Assembly (NCBI GenBank): GCA_022800315.1
Contig: JAAWQC010000001.1
Coordinates: 1 to 64,000, forward strand
From: Clostridiales bacterium
GTDB taxonomy: Bacteria > Bacillota > Clostridia > Oscillospirales > Acutalibacteraceae
Length of the DNA stretch: 64,000 nt
Reading direction: 5' to 3'
Under the pieces are notes generated by a model. It saw only the letters and a list, made by a program, of their open reading frames with translations, did not search any database and was not told where the DNA came from. This document shows positions 1 to 9,982 of the stretch, piece after piece (positions within the stretch are counted from its first letter, which is position 1; each line of letters opens with the position of its first letter). The position numbers and the translations under genes were made by a program.

Positions 1-58
1 GCCGCGGGCGGACCGTCCGTTTGTGATGGGTAATGGTCTGCAATCAACCTGGGCTGTT

Positions 59-93
59 TTTGTAAGGGAGGGGATCGTCCCCTCCCTTACAAA
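59..93. repeat. Perfect 16-bp palindrome
   Basis: Two 16-base arms pair perfectly around the loop TCG. Neither strand has a clear U-run directly after the stem, so it is a strong hairpin of uncertain function, possibly the 3' end of the 81-residue gene at 157-402. Confidence 0.5.
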
Positions 94-156
94 GTTCGTC
101 CCAAGCGCCAAATACCCCGCCGCCTGGGATGCCTTGCGCAGCGGTGCAATGGATGT

Positions 157-402
157 TCACCCGTCATGGCGCAGGCCGCCGTCGCTGCCCAGCGCTTCCA
201 GCGTGCATACCACCTCCTCAATCTGCATAAAGCATTCGTCGTCCTCCAACCGGTCGTCCCGCACAATATCCCGGATTTTTTGCAGGGCCTGCACACTTTT
301 CAGGTTGACGATATCGGCAAGGCTGTCCTCTATTTGAGGGAACGTTACCTCCATTTCCTCCCACCGCAGGATTTCGATCAGCAATTCCCGATATAACTCC
401 AT
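157..402 (-). CDS. Small acidic hypothetical protein, 81 aa
   Basis: I do not recognise a named family. The protein is short, soluble and acidic, and is predicted mostly helical, beginning MELYRELLIEILRWEEMEV. The ATG lies 7 bases after a GGGGGTG Shine-Dalgarno sequence, which decides this start. No membrane segment or signal peptide is visible. It stands alone, with a palindrome downstream and an intergenic stretch upstream. The reading frame has the coding character of its neighbours, and the overlapping frames on both strands look like shadows. Function is unknown. Confidence 0.6.
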   Translation of the reverse strand: MELYRELLIEILRWEEMEVTFPQIEDSLADIVNLKSVQALQKIRDIVRDDRLEDDECFMQIEEVVCTLEALGSDGGLRHDG

Positions 403-567
403 ACTGTTTCACCCCCGTTATTACTACTTCCTTAAGTATAATGGTCACGGGGAAAAATACTGCTGTTTATCTAGAATTCAGATAAAACACAGCACTGGAA
501 AAAATCAAAGCATCTTAAATCGCTATATACCGGTTTTTTAATGTGGAACAGACAGGGACAGGGGATT

Positions 568-680
568 CCAAAGGGTCGGTCAGACCCTTTGGTCGTTTGT
601 GGAGGGGGTCCAGGGGGAACCCATCGAAAGGGTTCTCCCTGGCGAATCTTTGCCTCCTTTCTTTTCGTTAAGAAAGGAGG
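568..680. repeat. Three consecutive hairpins in the 403-705 intergenic gap
   Basis: Hairpins lie at 568-592 (arms CCAAAGGGTC/GACCCTTTGG), 610-642 (13-base arms with one mismatch) and 653-680 (CCTCCTTTCTT/AAGAAAGGAGG). They sit downstream of the minus-strand CDF gene and probably end its transcript. A similar 'gggtccgggg' block follows the glycosidase near 3570-3720, so this may be a mobile or degenerate intergenic repeat. Nothing else is seen in 403-705. Confidence 0.4.
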
Positions 681-705
681 TGCCTGCGCGGCATGAGCGC
701 ACTCT

Positions 706-1623
706 TTATATCTTATCGGAATAAAAAGCAGGCCCGTTTTTTTCCGCCGGGTTGACGTGTACCATGCAGTGCTTCACGGCGGGAAAGCGGGCCTCGATCA
801 CGTCGTGGACCTGCTGGGCGGCGGCGTGGGCCTCGTTCAGGGATTCCTCCCCGTCCGCCCGTATCTCCAGCTCCACGTAGACCCGGTCCCCGAACAGGCG
901 GGTCTTCAGCTGGTCCACCCCCAGCACCCCCTCCTGCTCCTCGGCGGCCGCCCGCAGCGCCCCCTCGAACTCCCCGTCACAGGCCCGGTCGGTCATCTTG
1001 CCCACCGCCTCCCGGAAGATGGAACAGGCCGCCTTCAGGATGAACAGACAGATGGCCACGCTGGCCAGCGGGTCGAGCACCGGCACGCCCAGCCGCGCTC
1101 CCAATATCCCCGCGAAGCTGCCCACCGAGGACAGGGCATCCGAGCGGTGATGCCAAGCGTCCGCCATCAGGGCGGATGAGGGAATCCGCTTCGCCGCGCT
1201 GCGGGTATACCAGTACATCCCCTCCTTGACGACGATGGACACCGCCGCCGCGACGAGGGCCAGCACGCCGGGAGCCTCCAGCGACCGGCCGCCGGAGGCG
1301 ATCTTCTCCACCCCCGCCCAGCCAATCCCCACGCCGGTCACCGCCAGTATCATCGCCAGCACCACCGCCGCCACGCATTCCATCCGCTCGTGGCCGAAGG
1401 GGTGCTCCCGGTCCGGCGCCCGGTTGGCCAGCCTGACCCCCACGATGACGATGACGGTGCTCAGCACATCAGAGGCGGAATGCACCGCGTCGGACACCAT
1501 CGCGCCCGACCGGGCGAAGATGCCCGCAAACAGCTTGAAGGCGGACAGCACCACGTTCCAGACAATGCTGACGGCGGAAACGTGGAGGGCCAGCCGCTCC
1601 CCGCTCCTTTTCTGTCTTTTCAT
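706..1623 (-). CDS. Cation diffusion facilitator family metal exporter
   Basis: This 305-residue protein is a proton-coupled divalent metal (Zn/Fe/Mn-type) efflux transporter of the CDF family acting in the cytoplasmic membrane. The sequence shows the N-terminal membrane domain with the motif SDAVHSASD (about residues 44-52) and a second HxxxD in HHRSD (about 158-162), which together form the family's metal site. A C-terminal cytoplasmic ferredoxin-like domain follows (about 205-295) with VYVELEIRADGE. Length is normal for the family. It is transcribed divergently from the glycosidase at 1844. Which metal is exported cannot be read from the sequence. Confidence 0.93.
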   Translation of the reverse strand: MKRQKRSGERLALHVSAVSIVWNVVLSAFKLFAGIFARSGAMVSDAVHSASDVLSTVIVIVGVRLANRAPDREHPFGHERMECVAAVVLAMILAVTGVGIGWAGVEKIASGGRSLEAPGVLALVAAAVSIVVKEGMYWYTRSAAKRIPSSALMADAWHHRSDALSSVGSFAGILGARLGVPVLDPLASVAICLFILKAACSIFREAVGKMTDRACDGEFEGALRAAAEEQEGVLGVDQLKTRLFGDRVYVELEIRADGEESLNEAHAAAQQVHDVIEARFPAVKHCMVHVNPAEKNGPAFYSDKI

Positions 1624-1756
1624 TCACCGCGCCTCTTTTCCCTGTTGTTTCAGGAGAAAATTCCGATTGCCCCGCCCGAAACAAAACGGACGGCAGGGGT
1701 TATGCCAGCCTATTCCCGCCTGGCGGTATTTGTGCGGGGGAATTTCGAAAAAAACC

Positions 1757-1784
1757 TTGTAATTTGCCCCCCGTCCGCTATACT
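1757..1784 (+). promoter_or_regulatory. Promoter of the GH2 glycosidase
   Basis: TTGTAA and TATACT are separated by 16 bases, about 60 bases before the glycosidase start. Confidence 0.5.
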
Positions 1785-1843
1785 GGGCAAAAAGAGGTTC
1801 GACGGCGGCAGAACACCTACTGCCGCCATAAAGGAGTGATTGG

Positions 1844-3547
1844 ATGGCCATCCCCCGACCCGAGCATCCCTTCCCCCAATTCCAGCGGAAAGACTGGCTC
1901 AGTTTAAACGGCCCGTGGGAATTTGAAATTGACAACGCCCGCAGCGGCCGCGACCGCCGCTTTCAGAACAGAGCGCACCTGGACAGCACAATTTTGGTGC
2001 CCTTCTGTCCCGAGAGCGCCCTGTCCGGTGTAGGCAACACCGACTTTATGAACGCGGTGTGGTATCAGCGGACCCTCACCATTCCCGACCAATGGGAGGG
2101 CAAACGGGTCTATCTCCAATTCGGCGCGGTGGACCACCATACCGAGGTGTACCTCAACGGCGGGCTGGTCTGCGTCCACGACGGGGGATATACCCCCTTC
2201 TCCGCCGACATTACCGACCGTTTACAGCCGGGTGAGAACCGTCTGACCGTGTATGCGGAGGACGACGTCCGCTCCCCCCGTCAGCCCCGCGGCAAACAGA
2301 GCGAATGGTATGCCTCCCACGGCTGCGACTACACCCGTGTCACCGGCATCTGGCAGACAGTTTGGCTGGAAGCCCGGCCCGAAATCCATATCGAGCAGGT
2401 GCGATACGAACCGGACATCAATAACGCCTGCCTGCATCTCTGGGCCAGGGTGCGGGGCGGGGCCACTCTCACCGCCGAGGCTTTCTACGAGGGCCGGCCG
2501 GTGGGCCGGGCGGAGGCTGTCTCCACCGGCGGAACGGCCCGGCTGTGCCTGCCCCTCGACGAGCTGCACCTGTGGGAGGCGGGACAGGGCCGGCTGTACG
2601 ACCTGCGGCTTACCTACGGCGACGACAGGGCGGACAGCTACTTCGGTATGCGCCAGGTGCGGCTGGACGGGCATCGTTTTCTTCTCAACGGCAAAAGCGT
2701 GTTTCAACGCACTGTATTGGATCAGGGGTATTATCCGGATGGTATCTATACCGCCCCCAACGAGCGGGCGCTGATACGGGATATCGAACTGTCGCTGGCC
2801 GCCGGCTTCAACGGCGCCCGCCTCCACCAGAAGGTGTTCGAGCCCCGTTATCTCTACCACTGCGACCGGTTGGGCTATCTGGTGTGGGGAGAATACGGCA
2901 GCTGGGGAATCGACCTGTCCGACCGCGGCGCGGCGGAGCCTCTGCTGGGAAGCTGGATGGAAGAAATCCAGCGGGACTACAACCACCCCAGCGTGATCGG
3001 CTGGTGCCCGCTCAACGAAACGTGGGATTACGACGGCCGTCCCCAGTGCAACGAAATCCTGCGTCTGCTCTATCAGGTGACCAAGGAGATGGACCCCACC
3101 CGCCCCTGTATTGATACCAGCGGCAATTTCCATGTCGTCACCGATATCTTCGACGTCCACGATTACGATCAGAATCCCGCGTCTTTTAAAGAAAAGTATG
3201 ACCGGCTGATGACCGAAGGGGTGCTGCACGACCCGTTTTCCAACCGCCAGACCTACCGGGGAGAAGCGGTGTTCCTCAGCGAATACGGTGGTATCCGCTG
3301 GTCGGAGCGGCCCGGCGAGGGCTGGGGCTACGGCGAGGGGCCCCAGACGCCGGAGGAGTTTCTGGAACGGTATCGGGGCCTCACCGATGCCCTGCTGGAC
3401 AACGACCGGCTGTTCGGGTTCTGCTACACCCAGCTCTACGACGTAGAACAGGAGCAGAACGGGCTGTATACCTACGACCGCCGGCCCAAGTTCGACATGG
3501 ACTTCTTCCGTAAGGTCAATGGCCGAAAGGCCGCCATCGAGGATTGA
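1844..3547 (+). CDS. Glycoside hydrolase family 2 (beta-glucuronidase/beta-galactosidase type)
   Basis: This 567-residue GH2 enzyme would release a beta-linked terminal sugar by a retaining mechanism. The order is an N-terminal jelly-roll sugar-binding domain (about 1-175), an immunoglobulin-like domain (about 180-270) and a TIM barrel (about 275-560). The acid/base glutamate is in NETW (about residue 392) and the nucleophile in SEYGG (about residue 480). It is shorter than LacZ-type enzymes because it lacks the C-terminal domains. There is no signal peptide, so it acts in the cytoplasm. The ATG follows AAAGGAG. It is monocistronic, ending at a strong terminator. The exact substrate (galactoside, glucuronide or other) is undetermined. 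Confidence 0.92.
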   Translation: MAIPRPEHPFPQFQRKDWLSLNGPWEFEIDNARSGRDRRFQNRAHLDSTILVPFCPESALSGVGNTDFMNAVWYQRTLTIPDQWEGKRVYLQFGAVDHHTEVYLNGGLVCVHDGGYTPFSADITDRLQPGENRLTVYAEDDVRSPRQPRGKQSEWYASHGCDYTRVTGIWQTVWLEARPEIHIEQVRYEPDINNACLHLWARVRGGATLTAEAFYEGRPVGRAEAVSTGGTARLCLPLDELHLWEAGQGRLYDLRLTYGDDRADSYFGMRQVRLDGHRFLLNGKSVFQRTVLDQGYYPDGIYTAPNERALIRDIELSLAAGFNGARLHQKVFEPRYLYHCDRLGYLVWGEYGSWGIDLSDRGAAEPLLGSWMEEIQRDYNHPSVIGWCPLNETWDYDGRPQCNEILRLLYQVTKEMDPTRPCIDTSGNFHVVTDIFDVHDYDQNPASFKEKYDRLMTEGVLHDPFSNRQTYRGEAVFLSEYGGIRWSERPGEGWGYGEGPQTPEEFLERYRGLTDALLDNDRLFGFCYTQLYDVEQEQNGLYTYDRRPKFDMDFFRKVNGRKAAIED

Positions 3548-3724
3548 TTATTCTCCCATATGCAGTTTTCGCCCGCCTTTTGAAAAAGGCGGCGGGGTCC
3601 GGGGCGCGGCGCCCCGCGTTATCCTCCAAAAGCGCAGGAAGGGGCTGGGCGGACTTCCTGCGGAAGCCCGATCGGGGGAAACCCTCGCCGGGGGGTTCCC
3701 CATCAAATTGAGGGACCTGATAGG

Positions 3725-3759
3725 AAAGGACGGGACAGCCGATGGCTGTCCCGTCCTTT
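3725..3759 (+). terminator. Rho-independent terminator after GH2
   Basis: A perfect stem with arms GGACGGGACAGCC and its complement around GAT is followed by TTTT. The 3548-3724 stretch before it holds only GC-rich repeat-like sequence. Confidence 0.85.
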
Positions 3760-3809
3760 TATTCCTATTCTAATACTCATAGCCCACGGAGTGTTAACCA
3801 ACCATCGTT

Positions 3810-5603
<1,794 letters not shown>

Positions 5604-5656
5604 GGTGTTAAACATCCTTTCGTATCGGGCCGGCGGTTCCGCCGCCCGTATTCCTC

Positions 5657-6982
5657 TTATTCCAGCCCCGTCAGGTCCCCGCCCAACAGGTCGGTCATCC
5701 CCGCCAGCTGGCGGTCCAGCGATTTGTTATAGAGAATGGTGTACAGGCTGTCGTCCAGCTTCACATCCTGCTGGTCGCCCGTTTCCATGTCCTTCAGCTT
5801 CGCTTCGCCGGTGTTAAGCTCGTTGTCGCCCACCACCAGCGTGTAGCGGGCCCCGATCTTGTCGGCGTACTTCATCTGGGCCTTCAGGCTGCGGCCCACT
5901 GTGTCGAACTCCACCGCGATGCCCCCCTCCCGCAGGCGGGTGGCCATGACGAAGCAGGCGCGGGCGGCGGCGGGGCCCATGGAGGCGAAATACACCTCGC
6001 ACCGGGGTTCCTCAGGGAATTCAGCCCCTTTGGCCTCCATCACCAGCAGCAGGCGCTCCAGCCCCATGGCAAAGCCCAGTGACGGCACATGCGCCCCCCC
6101 CAGCTCCTCGATGAGGCCGTCGTACCGGCCGCCCCCGCACACGGTAGACTGGGCGCCCAGCGCGTCGGAGATGAACTCGAACACGGTGCGGGTGTAATAA
6201 TCGAGGCCCCGCACAATCTTGGAATCCACCACGAAATCGAGGCCCGCGTCGGTGAGGCAGCCCTTGACCTCCTCAAAATGGGCGGAACAATCGTCGCAGA
6301 GGTAATCGAGCATCACGGGCGCCCCGGCGGCGATCTCGGCGCACATCGGGGATTTGCAGTCGAGGATGCGCATGGGGTTGCGCTCCAGCCGGCCGCGGCA
6401 GGTCTCGCACAGCTCGTCCTGCCGGGCGGTGAAATAGGCGCGCAGCGCTTCGTGATAGCGGGCGCGGCACGCAGGACAGCCGATGGAATTGAGATGCAGG
6501 CTCACCCCCGTGATTCCCAGCGAATCGAGGATGGTCTTGGCCAGCGTAATCATCTCCGCGTCGGCCTGGGGTGCCGCCGCGCCAAAGCATTCCACCCCGA
6601 ACTGGTGGAATTCGCGCAGACGGCCCGCCTGCGGCTTCTCATAGCGGTAACAGGAGGTGACGTAGGATACTTTCACCGGCAGAGCGCCGTTCAATAAACC
6701 GTGCTCCAGCACCGCGCGGGCCGCGCCCGCCGTCCCCTCGGGGCGCAGGGTGACCGACCGCCCCCCTTTATCGAGGAAGGTATACATCTCCTTCTGCACC
6801 ACGTCGGTGGTCTCCCCCACCGACCGTTGGAACAGCTCGGTCTGCTCGAACACCGGGGTGCGCTGCTCCCGATACCCGAAATCCTGCGCCACCGACAGGG
6901 CGGTCTGCTCCATATACTGCCATTTGCCGCTCTGAGACGGCAGCACGTCCTGGGTGCCCCGCATCGCTTTATAGTTCGCCAT
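5657..6982 (-). CDS. hisS: Histidyl-tRNA synthetase
   Basis: This class II synthetase charges tRNA-His. The start MANYKAMRGTQDVLP is typical of HisRS, motif 2 is seen in RPEGTAGAARAV, and the histidine signature GGGRYDGLIEELGG is present. A C-terminal anticodon-binding domain (VYFASMGPAAARACFVMATRL) ends the protein. The length of 441 residues is normal. The frame opens nine bases earlier with another ATG, but that one touches the AAAGG ribosome binding site, so the second ATG is preferred. A four-cysteine pair (CPAC, CETC with C..C further on) occurs around residues 170-195, as in many clostridial HisRS. It is the first gene of a hisS-aspS operon. I saw no T-box leader upstream. Confidence 0.96.
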   Translation of the reverse strand: MANYKAMRGTQDVLPSQSGKWQYMEQTALSVAQDFGYREQRTPVFEQTELFQRSVGETTDVVQKEMYTFLDKGGRSVTLRPEGTAGAARAVLEHGLLNGALPVKVSYVTSCYRYEKPQAGRLREFHQFGVECFGAAAPQADAEMITLAKTILDSLGITGVSLHLNSIGCPACRARYHEALRAYFTARQDELCETCRGRLERNPMRILDCKSPMCAEIAAGAPVMLDYLCDDCSAHFEEVKGCLTDAGLDFVVDSKIVRGLDYYTRTVFEFISDALGAQSTVCGGGRYDGLIEELGGAHVPSLGFAMGLERLLLVMEAKGAEFPEEPRCEVYFASMGPAAARACFVMATRLREGGIAVEFDTVGRSLKAQMKYADKIGARYTLVVGDNELNTGEAKLKDMETGDQQDVKLDDSLYTILYNKSLDRQLAGMTDLLGGDLTGLE

Positions 6983-7202
6983 GATTATCATCCTTTCACA
7001 CCGGTAATCCCGAGCCTCTCATTTCGCCCGTTCACCGCGCCATAGGTAGAATTAAGTATAGTCTTTTCCCCATTCCCCTGTCAAGGGAAGGGGGCACAAG
7101 TTCTGTCCGAATGACAAACCAGCGCCCCTCTCCCTTTTTTATCCTCTGATGCGCTCGCTCCTGCGCGGGAGGGAACGCTATTGTCTGGTAAAAGATATAG
7201 AG

Positions 7203-7255
7203 TTGATTTCTCCTTGTATATTCTATATACTAATACTATAATCAATTGAATTGAT
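7203..7255 (+). promoter_or_regulatory. Promoter and dyad operator of the ribbon-helix-helix gene
   Basis: TTGATT and TATACT (7203-7231) are spaced by 17 bases. A perfect dyad ATCAAT-TGA-ATTGAT at 7241-7255 lies just downstream, where a repressor would block initiation or elongation. Autoregulation by the following gene is an inference. Confidence 0.55.
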
Positions 7256-7297
7256 ATGCTTAATCATCCTATTAAAATGATACAGGGGGGAATCAAC

Positions 7298-7477
7298 ATG
7301 AACTCTACAGAAAGCAATCCCGTTAAATGGACAGCCGCCGTCGACTCGGAACTATACGCTCAGCTCAAAGAGCTGTCGAAAGAAACCCAAGTCCCTGTCT
7401 CCCAACTGATGAATGAGGCCCTGAAGAACCTGCTGATCAAATATGACATAATCGACGAGAACACGGATACGCTGTAA
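7298..7477 (+). CDS. Small ribbon-helix-helix DNA-binding protein
   Basis: This 59-residue protein has the MetJ/Arc/CopG-type ribbon-helix-helix pattern: a short beta strand (KWTAAVD), helix 1 (SELYAQLKELSKET) and helix 2 after a turn (PVSQLMNEALKNLLIKY). Such proteins bind DNA as dimers and often repress their own gene. The start is set by AGGGGGGAAT seven bases before the ATG; an upstream in-frame ATG has no ribosome binding site. No toxin gene follows, so it is not an obvious antitoxin. It is closed by its own terminator. The target is unknown; the dyad in its own leader is a candidate. Confidence 0.75.
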   Translation: MNSTESNPVKWTAAVDSELYAQLKELSKETQVPVSQLMNEALKNLLIKYDIIDENTDTL

Positions 7478-7506
7478 ACCTGCCGTCGATCACGAAAAAG
7501 TCAGAT

Positions 7507-7553
7507 AAAACCACCCTGCCTCCGTTCTTACCGAACGGAGGCAGGGTGGTTTT
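7507..7553 (+). terminator. Terminator of the ribbon-helix-helix gene
   Basis: A near-perfect stem of about 20 base pairs (arms around CCACCCTGCCTCCGTTC) is followed by TTTTGTTT. Confidence 0.9.
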
Positions 7554-7691
7554 GTTTGACAACACGATTCGACATAATGTAAGTCAACTTTAAGAAACAA
7601 AAATCTACGAAATGTCGTAAATAAGAACAATGTGCAGCGTTTTTACTGTTTTACAATCACATTTATACATCATTTATATATATTTTTAGTA

Positions 7692-7758
7692 TTTACACGT
7701 TCCCCGACGGTATGGTATGCTTTGGGTAAGAGATAAATATTCACGATATTGGTGAATA
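7692..7758 (+). promoter_or_regulatory. Promoter and dyad for the 7.8-11.9 kb secreted-protein/ABC operon
   Basis: TTTACA (7692) and TATGCT (7716) lie 18 bases apart, and the -10 box has an extended TGG. A dyad TATTCAC-N7-GTGAATA at 7738-7758 falls about 10-30 bases after the expected start of transcription, a good position for an operator. No regulator gene is adjacent. Confidence 0.5.
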
Positions 7759-7777
7759 CGGGAAGGATGTGATTCAA

Positions 7778-7831
7778 ATGCAGAACGGTTGTCCTTGTTC
7801 ACACAGCAGTTCCGCAGCACACGATACTTGA
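7778..7831 (+). CDS. Putative 17-residue leader peptide MQNGCPCSHSSSAAHDT
   Basis: This short ORF follows GGATGTGATT and stops 23 bases before the next gene. A very similar beginning (MQ-N/S-G after AGGTGATTC) precedes the paralogous gene at 8384. That similarity suggests either a real leader ORF, for example for translational coupling, or a duplicated leader segment. It is too short to judge by coding statistics. Confidence 0.35.
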   Translation: MQNGCPCSHSSSAAHDT

Positions 7832-7854
7832 AAAGATTGAGGAGGTCAAAGGTA

Positions 7855-8268
7855 ATGAAGGCGAAAAAGATTCTCTGTTCCCTGTTGTCCGTAGCCATGA
7901 TCGGTAGCGCCGGGGCGTTGATGGTTAACGCAGCGGATTATATAGAGCACGTAAACATGTACAATAATTGGGAAAACTCACGACTTGGTGGCAACTTAGT
8001 ATGTAGGTACTGGATAGGTTCTCAGTTTTTAGACAACAGCGCGCAGAGTAGCTTATATGTATCATACCTTCCGTCTCAAAAGGCTACAGTATATGTGTAT
8101 ATACTCGGACAAGGCCAGTCGGTAGGGAATAGGAAAGAAGCTAGCACAATGGGCAGCGGCTGGATTAGTACTGAACGATGCTATGCTACGGGTAAAATTG
8201 CCTCTCGTACTTATCACAGCTATCAACATGGCTCCGAGGCTAACTCGATCACATTTTATAATAAATAA
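7855..8268 (+). CDS. Small secreted protein, paralog 1 (putative peptide substrate of the adjacent ABC system)
   Basis: The 137-residue product starts with a classical signal peptide (MKAKKILCSLLSVAMIGSAG, cleavage likely after VNA). The mature part is about 110 residues with many Tyr, Trp, Ser and beta-branched residues, and is probably a beta-sandwich. It shares with the product of 8384 the motifs MYNNW, YVYLLGQG/YVYILGQG, GNR, GW and RTYHSY. Only two or three cysteines are present. The architecture of a secreted ~110-residue protein followed by two FtsX-like permeases and an ATPase resembles lactococcin 972-type loci, but I see no convincing sequence match to lactococcin 972. AGGAGGTC precedes the ATG. 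GC content is lower than in the flanks. Confidence 0.75.
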   Translation: MKAKKILCSLLSVAMIGSAGALMVNAADYIEHVNMYNNWENSRLGGNLVCRYWIGSQFLDNSAQSSLYVSYLPSQKATVYVYILGQGQSVGNRKEASTMGSGWISTERCYATGKIASRTYHSYQHGSEANSITFYNK

Positions 8269-8305
8269 GTGTTTTTATATTAAGAAATAAAAGGAGGTGA
8301 TTCCA

Positions 8306-8335
8306 ATGCAGAGCGGTAATCGTTATTCTATGTAA
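8306..8335 (+). CDS. Putative 9-residue leader peptide MQSGNRYSM
   Basis: This tiny ORF follows a full AAAGGAGGTGATTCC ribosome binding site and ends 48 bases before the second secreted-protein gene. Its first codons match those of the leader ORF at 7778. It may be a functional leader or a shortened copy left by the duplication. Confidence 0.3.
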   Translation: MQSGNRYSM

Positions 8336-8383
8336 ATTTTTAAGAACCCGGAATAATCAATAACACTAAGGAGGTCAATCATA

Positions 8384-8782
8384 ATGAATGCGAAAAAAGT
8401 CCTTTGTGCATTGCTGTCCATGGCTCTGATAGGTAGCGTAGGTGTATTAAGCGTTAGTGCTGCTGACTATACAGAAACTATATCGATGTACAACAACTGG
8501 ACTCGTTATCGTGTTGGCAGCGATTTGGCTTGCCAGTATTGGACTGGAATCAGCGCCGAGACAAGACTGAGCGTCACAGCAAATCAGGCAAAAAACTCTA
8601 CTGCTTATGTCTATCTCCTTGGCCAAGGGGAAGGGACTGGTAATCGGCAGCAGTCCAGTTCCTATAATAACGGTTGGATCAAAACGGGACGGTGCTATGC
8701 CAGAGGGTCCTTTGCGCAGAGAACTTACCACAGCTATGACCGTGTCGGTGAAACCAATTCCTATACGTTTAATCACGGCTAA
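8384..8782 (+). CDS. Small secreted protein, paralog 2
   Basis: The 132-residue product has a signal peptide nearly identical to that of the preceding gene (MNAKKVLCALLSMALIGS, cleavage likely after VSA). The mature part begins ADYTETISMYNNWTRY. Shared motifs with paralog 1 include MYNNW, LGQG, GNR, RCYA and RTYHSY, so the two arose by tandem duplication. AGGAGGTCAATCATA precedes the ATG. It lies in the same operon, followed by a hairpin and then the ABC genes. Two paralogous peptides could act as a two-component bacteriocin or as variants; this is inference, and no catalytic motif is visible. Confidence 0.75.
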   Translation: MNAKKVLCALLSMALIGSVGVLSVSAADYTETISMYNNWTRYRVGSDLACQYWTGISAETRLSVTANQAKNSTAYVYLLGQGEGTGNRQQSSSYNNGWIKTGRCYARGSFAQRTYHSYDRVGETNSYTFNHG

Positions 8783-8795
8783 ATAGAGGAAATGC

Positions 8796-8833
8796 CATGG
8801 GAGGGTAAAGAATTCTGTTTTTGCCCTCCCATG
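8796..8833 (+). terminator. Intercistronic hairpin between secreted protein and transporter genes
   Basis: Ten-base arms CATGGGAGGG/CCCTCCCATG enclose a loop containing TTTTT. It probably acts as a partial terminator or 3' stabiliser that keeps transporter expression below peptide expression. Confidence 0.55.
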
Positions 8834-8860
8834 CACTTTTTAATAAAGGTGGTTGTTTTT

Positions 8861-9970
8861 ATGCGAAAAATCCTCTCCCTCCAGTGGTCCCGCCTGCGGC
8901 AGTATTATAAAAATAACCGCTTCATTTTTGTGCTGTTTCTGGTCAGCAGCATTGTTTGTACAACCGGCTTCATTTATTTGTATGGGAATCTCATCATGAG
9001 CATGCGTCTGCGCAACGACGACTCCCGCATATATCGTCGATATTCCCTCTCCTTCGAGAATGTGGAGTATTCCTATGATGATATCGCCGAACGGATGGGT
9101 AAATTGGACCTTCCTGTAGAGGATAGTATTGTCTATAATAGTTATTTTGATTCTTCTAATGGGTCAATGGTCAACTTAGCGACACCTGTCACCGGAGAAA
9201 TGTACGTGGTTCCTGTAGATGGGCGGCATTCCTTTACCAATGAGGAACTAAGAGAAGGGGCAAATGTAATGATTATACCCCACTTTTTCCTAAAAGTTCC
9301 CGCAGGATTGGACCAAGCGACCGGCATCTTTGAATACGCAGGAGAAACCTTCCAGGTTATAGGGCACCACGCCCGACCAGATGATTGTTACGTCCCGCCA
9401 GAAACGTTTCAACGTCTGAATTTAAAGATTACCAATCTGAGAATCATTTTAACTCATAAGGCGGCTGGAACCGCCGAGAACACGGATAACGTTGAGAAAC
9501 TCAAGTCTCTTTTTCCTGGTGGGCAGATAGATTCTTCTTATGAATACATAAGGTTACGTAACTATGACTTCCCCACAGAGCTTACGATGATCTGCCTGGT
9601 ATATGCCCTGTCCCTGTTCAGCTTCATGTTCCTGATGAAATACATGATGGAGACCAGCATTAAGGAAAATGTCATCTACGGCATCGTGGGCGCCTCCAAG
9701 AACCGGATCACCGGCCTGCTGCTGCTGGACAACGTCTGCTTCTCCGCCTTTACCGCTTTGGCGGGCATCCTGCTGCACATGGGACTGAAGAACGTGTTCT
9801 TCGATAAGGTGAACATACAGTCGGATATCCCCCTCACCTATCTGTGGAGCGATTACCTGCTGCTCTTCATTCTCTGCGTGGTCATCTCCCAGCTCACCCT
9901 GCTCCCCTTCCTGATCGGTTTCCGCAAGCATTCGCTGCTGTCGGCCAAGGGCCGCTATTCCTACATGTAA
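8861..9970 (+). CDS. FtsX/MacB-like ABC permease 1
   Basis: This 369-residue membrane protein has one N-terminal membrane segment (about 20-43), an extracellular domain of roughly 200 residues and three C-terminal segments (about 245-365). That is the four-segment topology of type VII (MacB/FtsX/LolC) permeases. These mechanotransmission systems do not move substrates through the bilayer but push on or release extracytoplasmic molecules. The ATG follows AAAGGTGG; an upstream in-frame ATG lacks a site. It works with the next permease and the ATPase at 11182, probably as a heterodimer, to release or resist the secreted peptides encoded just upstream (inference). Confidence 0.82.
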   Translation: MRKILSLQWSRLRQYYKNNRFIFVLFLVSSIVCTTGFIYLYGNLIMSMRLRNDDSRIYRRYSLSFENVEYSYDDIAERMGKLDLPVEDSIVYNSYFDSSNGSMVNLATPVTGEMYVVPVDGRHSFTNEELREGANVMIIPHFFLKVPAGLDQATGIFEYAGETFQVIGHHARPDDCYVPPETFQRLNLKITNLRIILTHKAAGTAENTDNVEKLKSLFPGGQIDSSYEYIRLRNYDFPTELTMICLVYALSLFSFMFLMKYMMETSIKENVIYGIVGASKNRITGLLLLDNVCFSAFTALAGILLHMGLKNVFFDKVNIQSDIPLTYLWSDYLLLFILCVVISQLTLLPFLIGFRKHSLLSAKGRYSYM

Positions 9971-9982
9971 GGGGGAAGACAG

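Noticed and set aside
403..705. CRISPR or insertion sequence in the hairpin-rich gap
   Set aside because: The hairpins differ in sequence and spacing; there are no direct repeats of constant length and no transposase frame.
3519..3773. 84-codon ORF overlapping the end of the glycosidase gene
   Set aside because: It runs through the terminator and repeat-like sequence and has no ribosome binding site.
6992..7200. T-box riboswitch before hisS-aspS
   Set aside because: No T-box sequence (AGGGTGGTACCGCG-like) or matching terminator/antiterminator was found.
7855..8782. Assignment of the secreted proteins as lactococcin 972 bacteriocins
   Set aside because: Only the gene arrangement matches; the mature sequences do not show the lactococcin 972 pattern convincingly, so I call them only as unclassified secreted proteins.
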